DNA of 14,513 nucleotides from Tannerella sp. Its GTDB lineage: Bacteria > Bacteroidota > Bacteroidia > Bacteroidales > Tannerellaceae. Numbering within the stretch: the stretch's first letter is position 1; each line of letters starts with the position of its first letter. Location of the stretch: assembly GCA_031289515.1 (NCBI GenBank), contig JAITPH010000198.1:1-14513 (forward strand), written 5' to 3'. Of the stretch, positions 14,274 to 14,513 are shown piece after piece. The notes below the pieces were generated by a model. That model worked only from the letters and a program-made list of their open reading frames with translations. It was not told the DNA's origin and searched no databases. The translations under genes were made by a program, and so were the position numbers.

Positions 14274-14370
14274 TGTTTTTTATCCACGAATTACACGAAT
14301 TTTCACGAATTTGGAAGGGCGCCGGGTGTTTTTTATCCACGAATTACACGAATTTTCACGAATTTGGAAG
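14273..14370. repeat. Two 45-bp direct repeats (TTTATCCACGAATTACACGA type)
   Basis: Copies at 14273-14317 and 14326-14370 are identical over 45 bp and separated by 8 bp. Inside each copy the word CACGAATT recurs three times. The unit contains no dyad of note. It resembles dispersed intergenic repeats I have seen in Bacteroidota and environmental genomes, but I cannot name a class. Confidence 0.85.
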
Positions 14371-14385
14371 AATACTCTCCGTTAA

Positions 14386-14428
14386 CCGTCATTGCGAGGA
14401 ACGAAGCAGACCGTCATTGCGGCAGTAA
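14386..14428. repeat. Partial direct copies of the element A arm
   Basis: CCGTCATTGCGAGGAACGAA continues to 14408, and a shorter CCGTCATTGCG lies at 14411-14421. Both repeat the left arm of the complete element that starts at 14429, suggesting stuttered duplication of one arm. Confidence 0.75.
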
Positions 14429-14499
14429 CCGTCATTGCGAGGAACGAAGCAATCCGGACTATTCAGGGCGCCGGATTGCTTCGTTCCTCGCAATGACGG
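14429..14499. repeat. Inverted-repeat element A, copy 2 (perfect arms)
   Basis: The arms 14429-14457 and 14471-14499 are perfectly complementary over 29 bases, with a 13-nt loop ending CAGGGCG. The arm core is CGTCATTGCGAGGAACGAAG. It is the same element as 785-852, differing in a few arm bases and by 2 nt in the loop. No transposase or clear target duplication is visible. It is a strong hairpin on either strand and could also act as a terminator-like structure downstream of the nitroreductase gene, although no T-run follows. Confidence 0.9.
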
Positions 14500-14513
14500 A
14501 TAACTGCCGAAAA

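Noticed and set aside
13223..14428. A 401-codon open frame over lpxH and the nitroreductase gene
   Set aside because: It is out of frame with two genes that have complete motifs, and it ends in repeat DNA.
14429..14499. Rho-independent terminator
   Set aside because: The hairpin is strong, but no T-run follows either arm, and the same sequence occurs as a dispersed repeat at 785-852; a termination role is not shown.

Overview
The window looks like chromosomal DNA of a member of the Bacteroidota, most likely Bacteroidales. The reasons are the gene content and neighbourhoods (an acn-icd-gltA cluster, rsmA-mgtE next to a divergent UPF0104 membrane protein, a DUF4221-like lipoprotein), several matches to the Bacteroides -7 promoter box TAnnTTTG, and the lack of obvious Shine-Dalgarno sequences. 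No phage, insertion sequence, tRNA, rRNA or CRISPR array was recognised.

Layout: (1) 1-299 is non-coding upstream DNA with two short perfect palindromes. (2) 300-719 encodes a short lipoprotein that resembles only the N-terminal part of a DUF4221 protein and looks truncated. (3) 720-1469 is a repeat-rich, non-coding block between convergent 3' ends. It holds two different inverted-repeat elements and a tandem array of six 42-bp units, each unit carrying two dyads. (4) 1470-7875 (minus strand) holds pepD, then acn, icd and gltA, the three TCA enzymes that turn oxaloacetate plus acetyl-CoA into 2-oxoglutarate. The icd product carries residues that predict NAD+ rather than NADP+ use. (5) 7934-8947 (minus) is a UPF0104 / LPG-synthase-TM-type membrane protein, divergent from rsmA-mgtE (9029-11196, plus, overlapping by 4 bp). 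The divergent promoter has two -7 boxes facing each other as a perfect inverted repeat. (6) 11298-14243 (plus) is a run of five housekeeping genes: efp, radC (GTG start), a SufT/MIP18-like DUF59 gene, lpxH and a small nitroreductase. (7) 14244-14513 is again repeat-rich and has a near-perfect second copy of the inverted-repeat element seen at 785-852.

Most of the window is ordinary core metabolism and housekeeping. The less ordinary parts are the two repeat regions, above all the 42-bp double-dyad array and its apparent single-unit relative at the 3' end of the truncated lipoprotein gene, together with the predicted cofactor of the isocitrate dehydrogenase and the face-to-face promoter. I did not find evidence for a new multi-gene system.
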